Source: Muribaculaceae bacterium
Lineage (GTDB): Bacteria; Bacteroidota; Bacteroidia; Bacteroidales; Muribaculaceae
Reading direction: 5' to 3'
Length of the DNA: 64,000 nt
Assembly: GCA_017399915.1 (NCBI GenBank)
Contig: JAFQAS010000067.1
Coordinates: 62,001-126,000, forward strand
Below are positions 34,735-43,072 of the stretch, piece after piece. Position 1 is the stretch's first letter, and the number at the start of each line of letters is the position of its first letter. A program made the position numbers and the translations under genes. The notes below the pieces were generated by a model. That model worked only from the letters and a program-made list of their open reading frames with translations. It was not told the origin of the DNA and searched no databases.

Positions 34735-35223
34735 ATGAAAACTTTAAATTACATCAACATCAACGAAAATAGTGCTAACGCAGTAGTTAACTCTCTCAAC
34801 CAACTCTTAGCCGATTTCCAAGTACATTACACCAACCTTCGTGGCATTCACTGGCACATTCAAGGTCGCGGATTCTTTATCCTTCACGAGAAATTTGAAA
34901 GCCTCTACGACGGAATGGCGGCAAAAATCGACGAAGTAGCTGAACGTATCTTGATGCTCGGCGGAGTTCCCGAAAATCGTTTCAGCGAATATCTCAAAGT
35001 GGCTAAATTGCCCGAAGCAACCGGTATCACTTGCGGTGACGGAGCTGTGAAACATGTGCTCGACTCTTACAAATACCTCATCGCCCTTGAAAAAGAGGCA
35101 TTGAAAGTAGCAGAAGAGGCTCACGATGTGGTAACTGCCGATATGCTCACCGGATATATCGCCGAACAAGAAAAAATGGTGTGGATGCTCGTTGCTTTCA
35201 GCACTCACAACTGCAATAAATAG
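34735..35223 (+). CDS. dps: Dps-type ferritin-like DNA protection protein
   Basis: A 162-residue Dps. The ATG at 34735 is used because the promoter box ends at 34687, so longer forms would start inside it. Ferroxidase residues appear in HYTNLRGIHWHIQGRGF and HEKFESLYDGMAAKIDEVAE, where Dps proteins bind iron between subunits. Dodecamers store iron and use hydrogen peroxide, protecting DNA. The basic N-terminal tail is short, so DNA binding may be weak. Divergent from oxyR and probably induced by it. A terminator follows at 35277-35307. Confidence 0.95.
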   Translation: MKTLNYININENSANAVVNSLNQLLADFQVHYTNLRGIHWHIQGRGFFILHEKFESLYDGMAAKIDEVAERILMLGGVPENRFSEYLKVAKLPEATGITCGDGAVKHVLDSYKYLIALEKEALKVAEEAHDVVTADMLTGYIAEQEKMVWMLVAFSTHNCNK

Positions 35224-35276
35224 CCTTTTCCAACCACAATAGAAGCAATAAAAATAGTATTATTATTTAGTTAGAG

Positions 35277-35307
35277 AAAGGGATTGCCCGCGAGGACAAT
35301 CCCTTTT
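35277..35307 (+). terminator. Rho-independent terminator of dps
   Basis: AAAGGGATTG (35277-35286) pairs with CAATCCCTTT (35297-35306), followed by T and A/T. Confidence 0.88.
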
Positions 35308-35348
35308 ATAATTATATTGCAATTAAAAAATAGAAATTTAGATTTTTA

Positions 35349-35780
35349 TTAATTCAAATTTAAATTAAATGAAAATCTTTTTCCATCGTTTCGATAAAAT
35401 GTGCCCTTGTAAATTCCGCCTTTTTTGTTTTTTCCGACAAATTTCCCATTTTTACGACCATTGGCTAATTCATATAAAACCACATCTCCCCAATCATAAT
35501 ATCCTTCTAAATAAATCCATGATTTATTACTACGATTTTTATTTGTCTTTAAATAATAATATCTACCTGATATATAGTTGCCTTCTATTAACAATTCCAT
35601 GTATATTTTTCCGGCGCCACTTATAGTTCCATATCCCGACACTTCCGTATCATTAAATGCCAAATCACCATTAGAAACACTTACTATTTCTTTAAACTCC
35701 TGAGCTTCTACATGACTTGTTATTGACAATGCAAATAAGCCCATTACCATAACAAAAACTTTTCGTACATTTTTCATCAT
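35349..35780 (-). CDS. Small exported protein of unknown function
   Basis: A 143-residue protein with a signal peptide (MMKNVRKVFVMVMGLFALS...VEA). The mature part is rich in Gly, Tyr and Lys with repeated short beta-like patterns (SGYGTISGAGKIYMELL, EGNYISGRYYYLKTN, GKFVGKNKKGGIYKGTFYR). This resembles MORN-like or lipocalin-like small barrels, but no family is recognised. The second ATG (codon 2) is also possible. Single gene on the minus strand; no clear promoter hairpin or terminator seen. Confidence 0.6.
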   Translation of the reverse strand: MMKNVRKVFVMVMGLFALSITSHVEAQEFKEIVSVSNGDLAFNDTEVSGYGTISGAGKIYMELLIEGNYISGRYYYLKTNKNRSNKSWIYLEGYYDWGDVVLYELANGRKNGKFVGKNKKGGIYKGTFYRNDGKRFSFNLNLN

Positions 35781-35973
35781 AAATCAATTTTATTATACAT
35801 AAGGGAATTTCTATAAATTCCACAAATGAGTTAAACATTAGTTGTCAAAAATCTTTCTTTTACGTTCCACACAAATGGACTCGCCTGATTGTGGTATTCT
35901 GAGGAGAAACAGTGTTACTATATTCTCAAAATCTGCTCAAATAAAATCCACAAAGCAATTTACAGAAGTTCTC

Positions 35974-37773
35974 TTAATTCTTATTGGCACGTTTACGCTC
36001 GATTTCATCGAGGATTATTTTGCGTAGACGAATGTGGTGAGGTGTTACCTCTACATATTCATCTTCCTTGATATATTCGAGTGCTTCTTCAAGACTAAAC
36101 ACTACCGGAGGAATGATACGCGCCTTGTCGTCGGCTCCCGATGCACGCATATTGGTCAATTTCTTCGACTTGGTCACGTTCACCACTATATCATTATCCT
36201 TGGCGTTCTCCCCTACCACTTGTCCGGCATAAACCTCCTCTTGTGGGAAGATGAAGAAACGGCCGCGATCTTGCAACTTATCGATAGCATAGGCATATGC
36301 TGTGCCGGCTTCCATAGCGATGAGCGAACCATTTGTGCGACGCTCAATATCACCTTTCCATGGTTGATATTCATGGAAACGGTGTGCCATAATAGCCTCA
36401 CCGGCCGAGGCGGTCAACACATTGTTACGCAAGCCGATGATACCACGCGATGGAATGTGGAATTCCATGTGTACACGGTCGTTTTGTGCTGTCATCGACA
36501 CCATTTCGCCCTTGCGACGAGTCACCATATCGATGATTTTGCTTGAGTACTCCTCAGTGACATTGATTGTGAGCAATTCAACAGGCTCACACTTCATGCC
36601 GTCAATCTCTTTGATGATTACTTGTGGTTGTCCCACTTGCAATTCATATCCTTCGCGACGCATTGTCTCAATCAACACCGAGAGGTGAAGCACACCACGA
36701 CCAAACACGGTCCACACATCTTCGTGGTCGGCTTTTGACACTCGCAAAGCCAAGTTGCGGTCGAGTTCCTTTTCAAGACGGTCGGCAATGTGACGCGATG
36801 TTACAAACTTACCATCTTTGCCAAAGAACGGACTATCGTTGATTGTGAAAGTCATTGACATCGTAGGCTCATCGATTGCAATGCGTGGAAGTGGTTCGGG
36901 ATTGTTAAAGTCAGCCACCGTGTCGCCAATTTCAAACCCTTCAATACCCACAAGCGCACAAATATCGCCACTCTTCACACTCTCCACCTTCTTGCGTGCC
37001 ATGCCCTCGAATGTGTGAAGTTCTTTGATGCGTTGACGCACCACCGTGCCATCTTTCTTGCAAAGAGCGATATCCATATTCTCACGCAATTCGCCACGAT
37101 GCACACGACCTATGGCAATACGACCTACATAGTTAGAGAAATCGAGCGAAGTGATAAGCATTTGCGCATCACCCTCAATCACCTCCGGTTCGGGGATATA
37201 TTCAATGATAGCATCAAGCAATGGAAGAATGTTTTCGGTAGGCTTGTTCCAATCGGTGCTCATCCAACCTTGCTTTGCCGAACCGTAGATTGTTGGAAAA
37301 TCGAGTTGTTCCTCAGTCGCATCAAGATTAAACATGAGGTCAAACACCATCTCTTGCACCTCATCGGGGCGGCAGTTAGGCTTGTCAACCTTATTGATAA
37401 CCACCACAGGTTTCAACCCCATTTGGATAGCCTTTTGAAGCACGAAACGTGTTTGAGGCATTGGACCCTCAAAAGCGTCAACCAATAGCAAACAGCCATC
37501 GGCCATGTTCAACACACGTTCCACCTCGCCACCAAAGTCGGCGTGTCCCGGAGTATCGATAATATTTATCTTATAACCCTTGTAGTCGATCGACACGTTT
37601 TTAGACAGGATAGTAATCCCACGTTCACGCTCAAGGTCATTATTATCAAGAATCAATTCACCTGCATTTTGATTTTCGCGGAACAGGTTACCCGCAAGCA
37701 ACATCTTATCAACCACAGTAGTTTTCCCGTGGTCAACGTGCGCAATAATAGCAATATTTCTAATCTTCTGCAT
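35974..37773 (-). CDS. typA: Translational GTPase TypA/BipA
   Basis: A 599-residue GTPase. The start at 37773 ([16 protein letters not shown]) is chosen because a -7 box lies at 37804-37811, so an ATG at 37806 would fall in the promoter. G motifs: AHVDHGKTT (G1), DTPGHAD (G3), NKVDKP (G4). Domain II follows, then the BipA C-terminal part with [20 protein letters not shown] (residues about 455-475). TypA binds the ribosome under stress and helps 50S assembly at low temperature. Length is standard. It ends KRANKN with nothing coupled behind it. Confidence 0.97.
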   Translation of the reverse strand: MQKIRNIAIIAHVDHGKTTVVDKMLLAGNLFRENQNAGELILDNNDLERERGITILSKNVSIDYKGYKINIIDTPGHADFGGEVERVLNMADGCLLLVDAFEGPMPQTRFVLQKAIQMGLKPVVVINKVDKPNCRPDEVQEMVFDLMFNLDATEEQLDFPTIYGSAKQGWMSTDWNKPTENILPLLDAIIEYIPEPEVIEGDAQMLITSLDFSNYVGRIAIGRVHRGELRENMDIALCKKDGTVVRQRIKELHTFEGMARKKVESVKSGDICALVGIEGFEIGDTVADFNNPEPLPRIAIDEPTMSMTFTINDSPFFGKDGKFVTSRHIADRLEKELDRNLALRVSKADHEDVWTVFGRGVLHLSVLIETMRREGYELQVGQPQVIIKEIDGMKCEPVELLTINVTEEYSSKIIDMVTRRKGEMVSMTAQNDRVHMEFHIPSRGIIGLRNNVLTASAGEAIMAHRFHEYQPWKGDIERRTNGSLIAMEAGTAYAYAIDKLQDRGRFFIFPQEEVYAGQVVGENAKDNDIVVNVTKSKKLTNMRASGADDKARIIPPVVFSLEEALEYIKEDEYVEVTPHHIRLRKIILDEIERKRANKN

Positions 37774-37803
37774 AAACCGGCAGTTAAAATTCATTTCAAT
37801 CTG

Positions 37804-37811
37804 CAAAGTTA
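37804..37811 (-). promoter_or_regulatory. typA -7 promoter box
   Basis: Minus-strand TAACTTTG, 31 bases before the chosen typA start; it decides the start codon. The rest of 37812-38306 is AT-rich and holds no gene that I can support. Confidence 0.7.
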
Positions 37812-38318
37812 CACAAATCTCCCCACAACTCCCCTATTTCACTCAAAGAAAGTTACAAATAATATTTCAATAACTCAGACGCTAACCGCAAAATCCACAC
37901 AATCAAAACACATCAATTTAGAATTTAGAAATTTCACCACCTCTATCTATCATTGCTAACATTTATTCCCTCTATGCACTAACCACCTAAAATCTCACAA
38001 TAGCAATTTGAATTAATTATGCATTTTAAATTACTACATCACTCCCCTATTTCACTTCTGAAACTTATATCTCTTTCAGAAAAAAATTAAAATCACATTC
38101 TCATTATAACACCACCATAAAATAAAACACTATTTTTTTTTGCATTACATTATTCTTCGTTGCTGTGTGCAGGGTTCTTAAAAAATATTTATTAGGTGGG
38201 GGGATGTGGGGATTTTAGTTAAATTATTTGTAATCGTTCCAAATAAGTTAAACTTTATTGGAGTTATTTGGTCATAATGATGTAATATTGCATTATTAAC
38301 CACTAAATGATTATTGAA

Positions 38319-38762
38319 ATGAAGAAATTTTTAGGTATTTTTTTAGCGATAGGATTGATTTCGACTATCGGTTTTGTGGCGTTTGCCGACAGAAATATTT
38401 CGTCAAATGAGCTTCCCGGTGAGGCTAAAGCGTTTATCAACAAGCATTATGCGGGTGCTACAATCTATGAATGTGAGATTGATGACATGGAGTATAATGT
38501 GGAGTTGAGCAATGGCGTTGACCTTGAGTTTAATCGCAATGGCAAGTTGGTAAAAATCGAGGCCGACCATGGTGTGATTGCTCAATCGGTATTGAAGGCT
38601 ATCCTTCCTGCCAAGGCATTGCAACATCTCACAGCACAAGGTCTTGCCGACAGAGTTGATGACGTAGAGTTCCGCCGCAACAGCATCGTTGTCGACATCA
38701 ACAACTCAAACGACCACGAAATCCGTTTCAATCTCGACGGATCTCTAAAAGGGCGCCGTTAA
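38319..38762 (+). CDS. Exported PepSY-like (DUF2874) protein
   Basis: A 147-residue protein if it starts at ATG 38319, which begins the signal peptide MKKFLGIFLAIGLISTIGFVAFA; the ATG at 38307 adds four residues and cannot be excluded. The mature protein carries two PepSY-like units: LPGEAKAFINKHYAGATIYE with VELSNGVDLEFNRNGKLVKI, and ILPAKALQHLTAQGL...EIRFNLDGSLKG. Such small periplasmic proteins are abundant in Bacteroidales; they may bind peptides or inhibit proteases, but the role is unknown. Single gene, with a terminator at 38803-38847. Confidence 0.82.
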   Translation: MKKFLGIFLAIGLISTIGFVAFADRNISSNELPGEAKAFINKHYAGATIYECEIDDMEYNVELSNGVDLEFNRNGKLVKIEADHGVIAQSVLKAILPAKALQHLTAQGLADRVDDVEFRRNSIVVDINNSNDHEIRFNLDGSLKGRR

Positions 38763-38802
38763 TTCGACAAAATCACAGTTAAGATAAGTCATAATAAAAG
38801 TC

Positions 38803-38847
38803 AATGGGCTGTATCACAATTCAGTTTGGATACAGCCCATTTTTTTG
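38803..38847 (+). terminator. Rho-independent terminator
   Basis: AATGGGCTGTATC (38803-38815) pairs with GATACAGCCCATT (38829-38841), followed by T-run. Confidence 0.92.
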
Positions 38848-38883
38848 ACAGAATGACAGAATGAACATAATGGCTGGCGCGTG

Positions 38884-38960
38884 GAAGGGCTCAACGAGAC
38901 TTCAGCGAGTTAATTATGCATTAGAACCCCGGAGGGCTCAACGAGGCTCGACCGAGTTAA
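38884..38960. repeat. Dispersed intergenic repeat family D, copies 2 and 3 (tandem)
   Basis: 38914-38960 is the reverse complement of the unit at 32389-32436 with a few changes; 38884-38913 is a partial tandem copy with a period of about 47 bp. Both end in TTAATTATGCATTA-like AT palindromes. Confidence 0.8.
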
Positions 38961-38977
38961 TTATGCATTATGCATTA

Positions 38978-39562
38978 TTATTCCCCTCCATATTCTTCGA
39001 GGTAGGCTTCGCAGGCCATCACGAGTTCGTCATACCATTCCTTACCAAAGCGGCGTGTCAATGGTTCTTTGAGGAATTGATATAGGCGCACTCCATTTTT
39101 GCGGCCGAGCAGTTCGGCACACTTGCATATTTTCCAACGATGATAGTTCACTGCCGTAAACGATGAATACTCTTTCAAACGCACCGGATAGAGGTGGCAC
39201 GATGACGGCTTGTAGAAGTCAATCTTACCGGCACGATAGGCTTTTTCAATCGCACATTGGCACATACCTCCGGGAGCGTAGCAAGTGAACACGCAATTCT
39301 TGCCGTCGACGATTGAAGTCACCAAATCGCCCTCTTCGTCGACATACCCCACTCCATTGGCTTCAATCTCGGCTTGCGCTTGGGGCAAAAGGTCGTCCCA
39401 AATCACAGGGAGTATTTCTTTTATCTTCTCTTGCTCCTCTTCGGTGATGGGAGCGCCGGCATCGCCTTCGATACAACATTCGCCAAGACAAGTGTCGAGG
39501 TCGCAACAAAAGAATTGCTCGGCAAGGTCGAGCGAAACAAGGGTATCTTTTATCTGTAACAT
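38978..39562 (-). CDS. DUF3109 family Cys-rich protein
   Basis: A 194-residue protein starting at ATG 39562 (MLQIKDTLVSLDLAEQFF); a longer form from 39646 would overlap the upstream gene. It has the cysteine pattern of DUF3109/YkgJ-like proteins: FCCDLDTCLGECCIEG near the N-terminus and NCVFTCYAPGGMCQCAIE plus SSCHLYPVR later, probably for an Fe-S or zinc site. Cytosolic, function unknown. It follows the plug-domain gene with 31 bp between, so the two may be co-transcribed. Confidence 0.85.
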   Translation of the reverse strand: MLQIKDTLVSLDLAEQFFCCDLDTCLGECCIEGDAGAPITEEEQEKIKEILPVIWDDLLPQAQAEIEANGVGYVDEEGDLVTSIVDGKNCVFTCYAPGGMCQCAIEKAYRAGKIDFYKPSSCHLYPVRLKEYSSFTAVNYHRWKICKCAELLGRKNGVRLYQFLKEPLTRRFGKEWYDELVMACEAYLEEYGGE

Positions 39563-39593
39563 TATTTCTTCGTTAGTTTCCAATTTTAATATT

Positions 39594-40856
39594 TTATTTG
39601 CCCGAATACACCACTGCCACACCCACAAGGCGATCGTAGCGTTCACCGGGACGATGATAATATACTTTTACGAGATATTCGTTTACCGTTTCATAGAAAT
39701 CCCCTTCGATTGGAGCCGTTGCTCCTGACATTGAGCCGATAGGCACTGCGAGATATTGATAGTTATAGGCTCCTTGTTTTAGAAGAAGTGACTTTTCGTA
39801 TAATCCGGTGGCTCGATTATAAACCATTCGCGACTCGGGGTCGAAGCGTCGGTGAGAGAAATCTCCGTCAAGGAAAAATCCATACTGACTCTGCTCGGGC
39901 ACTCGTAGCGAGAAATGGGTCATCACATAATCGGCCTCAATGTCGCTTTGCGATGAGTTATACTCGCGAATGGTGAAACGCCCATATTGAGTTTGGTCAT
40001 ATAGATACTGCTCGGTAGAGCGCAACTCATCGGTTCTCAATGCCATATTATAATATGGATTGATATATTCTATTCGGTCCACACCCATTCCTGGATATGT
40101 GACCGACACGATTTCCATGCGACGATATTCATTCCCTGCCTTGAAAATCAACGGTGACAAATGCTCATAATAAGCCTTATTCATCGACACTCGAAAAGGT
40201 TTGTCGATAAACACCTCATTGTCGACACGCGAGTTTTGCGACACCACAATTTTCAAGTCGTTATACATATCCTGCACATTCAACTTCGAGGCATCGACCT
40301 CAAACGACAACTGCTGATGTGCGTCATTGTAATCCACATCGGTGCGAGATGTCACATTTGCCACAATCCCCGCCTTTGCCTCGCTCACCATGAAGCGGGC
40401 TTGCAAAAGGGTATTTTCGGGGTCGTCTTCGGGAAATACACGCAATAGATAGTTGCCCGATATGGTAAAACGCACTTCATCATTGGGCAACGCTATGGAA
40501 TAATGCACATAATGCACCTTAGTGAGTTGCGAATACTCATAATTCTCCACATATCCGAGATTAAATCCATCAATAAACTCAGAATCAACCAATCCCGAAG
40601 GTTGCCAATGAGCATTACAATGCACAAGCGAATAGCGCAGATAGCTATGCTCTTCGGTCAACTCGTCAAATGATATTATAACTCGGTCATCTGAATCAAG
40701 CATAATCACCGGAGGCGCATAATCATTCCCCTCAACCTTCACCTGCAAGGTCTTGAAACGAGAATCGAAAATACCGTTCATCGTATCGTCTACATCGGCT
40801 GCAAAAAGCACCGACGGCAACAACACCGCTAATAATATTGTGAAAATCCGAATCAA
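39594..40856 (-). CDS. Type IX secretion plug-domain protein (DUF5103)
   Basis: About 420 residues if translation starts at TTG 40856 (LIRIFTILLAVLLPSVLFAA forms the signal peptide, with AGGATAGGA just upstream). An ATG at 40961 adds 35 residues encoded largely by a GC-rich intergenic repeat (40889-40943), which looks like chance read-through. The body has the DUF5103 pattern: an N-terminal beta domain (YLRYSLVHCNAHWQPSGL, EFIDGFNLGYVENYEYS) and a C-terminal one (FFLDGDFSHRRFDPESRM). In Flavobacterium the PlugP-type protein closes the SprA channel. The start remains open. Confidence 0.82.
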   Translation of the reverse strand: MIRIFTILLAVLLPSVLFAADVDDTMNGIFDSRFKTLQVKVEGNDYAPPVIMLDSDDRVIISFDELTEEHSYLRYSLVHCNAHWQPSGLVDSEFIDGFNLGYVENYEYSQLTKVHYVHYSIALPNDEVRFTISGNYLLRVFPEDDPENTLLQARFMVSEAKAGIVANVTSRTDVDYNDAHQQLSFEVDASKLNVQDMYNDLKIVVSQNSRVDNEVFIDKPFRVSMNKAYYEHLSPLIFKAGNEYRRMEIVSVTYPGMGVDRIEYINPYYNMALRTDELRSTEQYLYDQTQYGRFTIREYNSSQSDIEADYVMTHFSLRVPEQSQYGFFLDGDFSHRRFDPESRMVYNRATGLYEKSLLLKQGAYNYQYLAVPIGSMSGATAPIEGDFYETVNEYLVKVYYHRPGERYDRLVGVAVVYSGK

Positions 40857-40888
40857 TCCTATCCTATGCGACCTCGCTTCAACACAAG

Positions 40889-40943
40889 ACTCTCCCTCTG
40901 TCGCGCAGCGATAGGAGGAGTACGGCAAAGCCGGGAAGGGGTT
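40889..40943. repeat. Intergenic repeat family E, copy 1
   Basis: A 55-bp GC-rich unit that matches 41413-41467 with only six differences. Arms ACTCTCCC and GGAGGAGT can pair imperfectly. It sits at the 5' side of the DUF5103 gene and extends its open frame. Confidence 0.88.
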
Positions 40944-40982
40944 GAATCCAAATATACGCATTATCTCTAAATCTATATCTAT

Positions 40983-41375
40983 TTAACGCAAACGTGCGTC
41001 AATAATTGTGATAGCATCTTCGATGAGTTCGATACATGGCTTGCGACCGGGCTTCAACAAGTCGCCACACACCACCGAGCCGTTCAACGCCTTATATTCC
41101 TCGGCCGCTGCTTTCACCTCGGCATAAAGCATCGGTTTGTCAGACGGATGCGAGTATTTCACAAGACCTTCGAGCATCACCATGCCCGACACGGCTCCAC
41201 ACACTTGTCGCATGCCCCCTATTCCACCGCCAAAACCGGCCGAAGCGCGAGCCGCAACATCTTCGCTCAATCCGTGAACATCGTCAAATACCATCACCAC
41301 ACATTGCGAGCAGTTATATCCTTGTTTGTGCAACGCACGAGCGCGTTCCTTTCTTTGTTCGAGAGTATATTTCAT
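40983..41375 (-). CDS. C_GCAxxG_C_C family redox-type protein
   Basis: A 130-residue cytosolic protein named after its cysteine pattern. Here NCSQCVVMVF, the VCGAVSGMVM segment, a later VVCGDLL and KPCIELIED provide the conserved cysteines; the Gly-rich ASAGFGGGIGGMRQ is typical. The family is thought to bind a metal cluster or act in redox chemistry, but no reaction is established. Length is normal. It is flanked on both sides by copies of the family-E repeat. Confidence 0.88.
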   Translation of the reverse strand: MKYTLEQRKERARALHKQGYNCSQCVVMVFDDVHGLSEDVAARASAGFGGGIGGMRQVCGAVSGMVMLEGLVKYSHPSDKPMLYAEVKAAAEEYKALNGSVVCGDLLKPGRKPCIELIEDAITIIDARLR

Positions 41376-41412
41376 AAATAAGTTATTTTATTTGCTCTCC
41401 CCACCTCAACCA

Positions 41413-41467
41413 ACTCTCCCACAGTCGCGCAGCGATAGGAGTAGTACGGCGAAGCCGGGAGGGGGTT
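41413..41467. repeat. Intergenic repeat family E, copy 2
   Basis: Second copy of the 55-bp unit, same orientation as 40889-40943, in the gap between ung and the C_GCAxxG gene. Confidence 0.88.
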
Positions 41468-41494
41468 AATTTTTTATATTATTAATAATTAAAT

Positions 41495-42157
41495 TCACCA
41501 ATCTATCACACTCTTGCCATGAGCCGCAAGATATTCATTTGCCTTCGAGAAATGCTTATTGCCCAAGAATCCTCGATAGGCCGACAATGGCGATGGGTGT
41601 GGCGAGGTCAACACCAAGTGGCGGTTACGGTCGATAAACGCTCCTTTTTTGATAGCATACGAGCCCCACAACATAAACACAATTCCTTCGCGATCTTGTG
41701 CCAATCGCATTATCACCTCATCGGTGAACTGTTCCCAACCACGATTTTGATGCGAACCGGCTTTATGTGCCTCCACCGTCAATGTGGCATTGAGCAACAA
41801 CACCCCTTGACGAGCCCAACGGCTCAAATCGCCATTTTCGGGAATAGGTTTACCCAAGTCATCGCGTATCTCCTTAAAAATATTCACCAACGAAGGGGGC
41901 ATAGGAATGCCGGGATTAACCGAAAAGCACAAGCCATTAGCCTGACCCACATCGTGATATGGATCTTGCCCCAATATCACCACCTTCACATCATCGAAAG
42001 GACACGCATCAAATGCGGCGAAAATCTTGCCTCCGGGAGGAAAAATCGTCTTTGTGCGATATTCACCTCGCACAAAATTTGTGAGATTCACAAAATACTC
42101 CTTCTCCCATTCTCCCTTGAGTCGTTCGTGCCACGATGGCTCTATTTTTACAGTCAT
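41495..42157 (-). CDS. ung: Uracil-DNA glycosylase
   Basis: A 220-residue family-1 UDG that removes uracil from DNA. The start at 42157 (MTVKIEPSWHERL) is chosen because the frame further upstream runs antisense to the tRNA gene. Catalytic motifs are intact: GQDPYHDVGQANGLCFSV (water-activating Asp), LLLNATLTVE (uracil-binding Asn) and HPSPLSAYRGFLG (catalytic His and leucine loop). Length is exactly that of the family. It is the first gene of a minus-strand run with the C_GCAxxG gene. Confidence 0.97.
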   Translation of the reverse strand: MTVKIEPSWHERLKGEWEKEYFVNLTNFVRGEYRTKTIFPPGGKIFAAFDACPFDDVKVVILGQDPYHDVGQANGLCFSVNPGIPMPPSLVNIFKEIRDDLGKPIPENGDLSRWARQGVLLLNATLTVEAHKAGSHQNRGWEQFTDEVIMRLAQDREGIVFMLWGSYAIKKGAFIDRNRHLVLTSPHPSPLSAYRGFLGNKHFSKANEYLAAHGKSVIDW

Positions 42158-42190
42158 TGCTCTGCCTTTTTCGTTAGTTGATATTCTTAT

Positions 42191-42221
42191 TTGCAAAACT
42201 ACAAAAAAACCACTACTTTTG
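42191..42221 (+). promoter_or_regulatory. tRNA-Arg promoter
   Basis: TTG at 42191-42193, a 20-nt spacer and TACTTTTG at 42214-42221; start expected about 20 bases ahead of the tRNA. Confidence 0.75.
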
Positions 42222-42247
42222 CACATAATTTTCAAGAATAATTCCTT

Positions 42248-42319
42248 GTCCCCGTAGTTCAATGGATAGAATATTGGATTCCGGTTCCAACGATTGGGGT
42301 TCGACTCCCCACGGGGATA
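42248..42319 (+). tRNA. tRNA-Arg, anticodon CCG
   Basis: A 72-nt cloverleaf. Acceptor GTCCCCG/CGGGGAT (one G-T pair), D arm GTTC/GAAT, anticodon stem TTGGA/TCCAA with loop TTCCGGT (anticodon CCG, reads CGG), variable CGAT, T arm TGGGG/CCCCA with loop TTCGACT, discriminator A. CCA is not encoded. Confidence 0.96.
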
Positions 42320-42325
42320 CAAAAT

Positions 42326-42353
42326 AACAAGCGAGGCATTGGCCTCGCTTGTT
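42326..42353 (+). terminator. Rho-independent terminator of tRNA-Arg
   Basis: AACAAGCGAGGC pairs perfectly with GCCTCGCTTGTT around ATTG. It also lies downstream of no other plus-strand gene. Confidence 0.92.
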
Positions 42354-42370
42354 GTGTTTATGTGTTGTGA

Positions 42371-43054
42371 TTATTTTATGCGGAAGTGGTAGCCGAGGGT
42401 TACCATTATTGAGGAGTGGCGAGAGGCGTCGAATACGTCTTTTTTGCTTGATGCGAAGATGTTGCCCAGTCCGAAATAATAGCGACCTTCGAGTGTGATA
42501 GAGTGTTTGCGGTTGAGTTTGTATTCCATACCTAAACCGGCAGTAATACCATAATCGAATTTATTTTTTATATCCATCGACATCTGTTCGGTCATGCGAT
42601 ATTGAGAAGGGAAATCGGGCACGTTTGCAATATTTGCGTAATCAAAGTTTGAGCTGATAGAATTGCCAATCATATAGCTCACTTCGGGACCAAGATTTAT
42701 AAACCCTTTAAATCGTTGGCTTCCGAAAAATATATGCGTCATCAACGGAATTTGAAGATAAGTGAGAGTGCGGGTATATTCAAATGGTTCACCATCTTCA
42801 AACGACTCTTTCCAACCACGTTGAGCGATGTTAAACTCAGCCAAAAGTCCCACATGGCGTTCCTCGGCATAACGAAACGACACCCCCATAGTAAAACCGG
42901 GCGTCATCGCCTGTTCCACGCTTGGAGAAAACGACATAGACGAAAGCGTAGCTCCCGCCTTACCCCCTACATGGATATGTGACTTATATAATGTTTGAGC
43001 ATTGACCGCCAAGGCCAATGCTCCAAATATCATTATAAATAATGCTTTTCTCAT
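42371..43054 (-). CDS. PorT-like outer-membrane beta-barrel protein
   Basis: A 227-residue protein with a signal peptide (MRKALFIMIFGALALAVNA) and a PorT-family barrel: VGGKAGATLSSMSFSP, VGLLAEFNIAQRGWKE, TYLQIPLMTHIFFG, FINLGPEVSYMIG and a last strand MVTLGYHFRIK. PorT proteins are outer-membrane partners of type IX secretion in some Bacteroidetes, but many paralogues have other roles. It is downstream of the LysM gene (18 bp) and probably co-transcribed. Length and order are usual. Confidence 0.87.
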   Translation of the reverse strand: MRKALFIMIFGALALAVNAQTLYKSHIHVGGKAGATLSSMSFSPSVEQAMTPGFTMGVSFRYAEERHVGLLAEFNIAQRGWKESFEDGEPFEYTRTLTYLQIPLMTHIFFGSQRFKGFINLGPEVSYMIGNSISSNFDYANIANVPDFPSQYRMTEQMSMDIKNKFDYGITAGLGMEYKLNRKHSITLEGRYYFGLGNIFASSKKDVFDASRHSSIMVTLGYHFRIK

Positions 43055-43072
43055 AAATTCTTTTAGAAATGA

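Noticed and set aside
37828-38056. Repeated ACTCCCCTATTTCACT (37828-37843 and 38041-38056)
   Set aside because: A 16-bp match in AT-rich intergenic DNA without symmetry or promoter position; likely chance or a minor remnant.
37807-38306. Possible small gene in the 500-bp gap between typA and the PepSY-like gene
   Set aside because: Short frames such as the one near 38017 lack a ribosome site and have random composition.
42158-42322. N-terminal extension of ung by 55 residues
   Set aside because: It would be antisense to the tRNA-Arg gene and its promoter; the ATG at 42157 gives the normal protein length.
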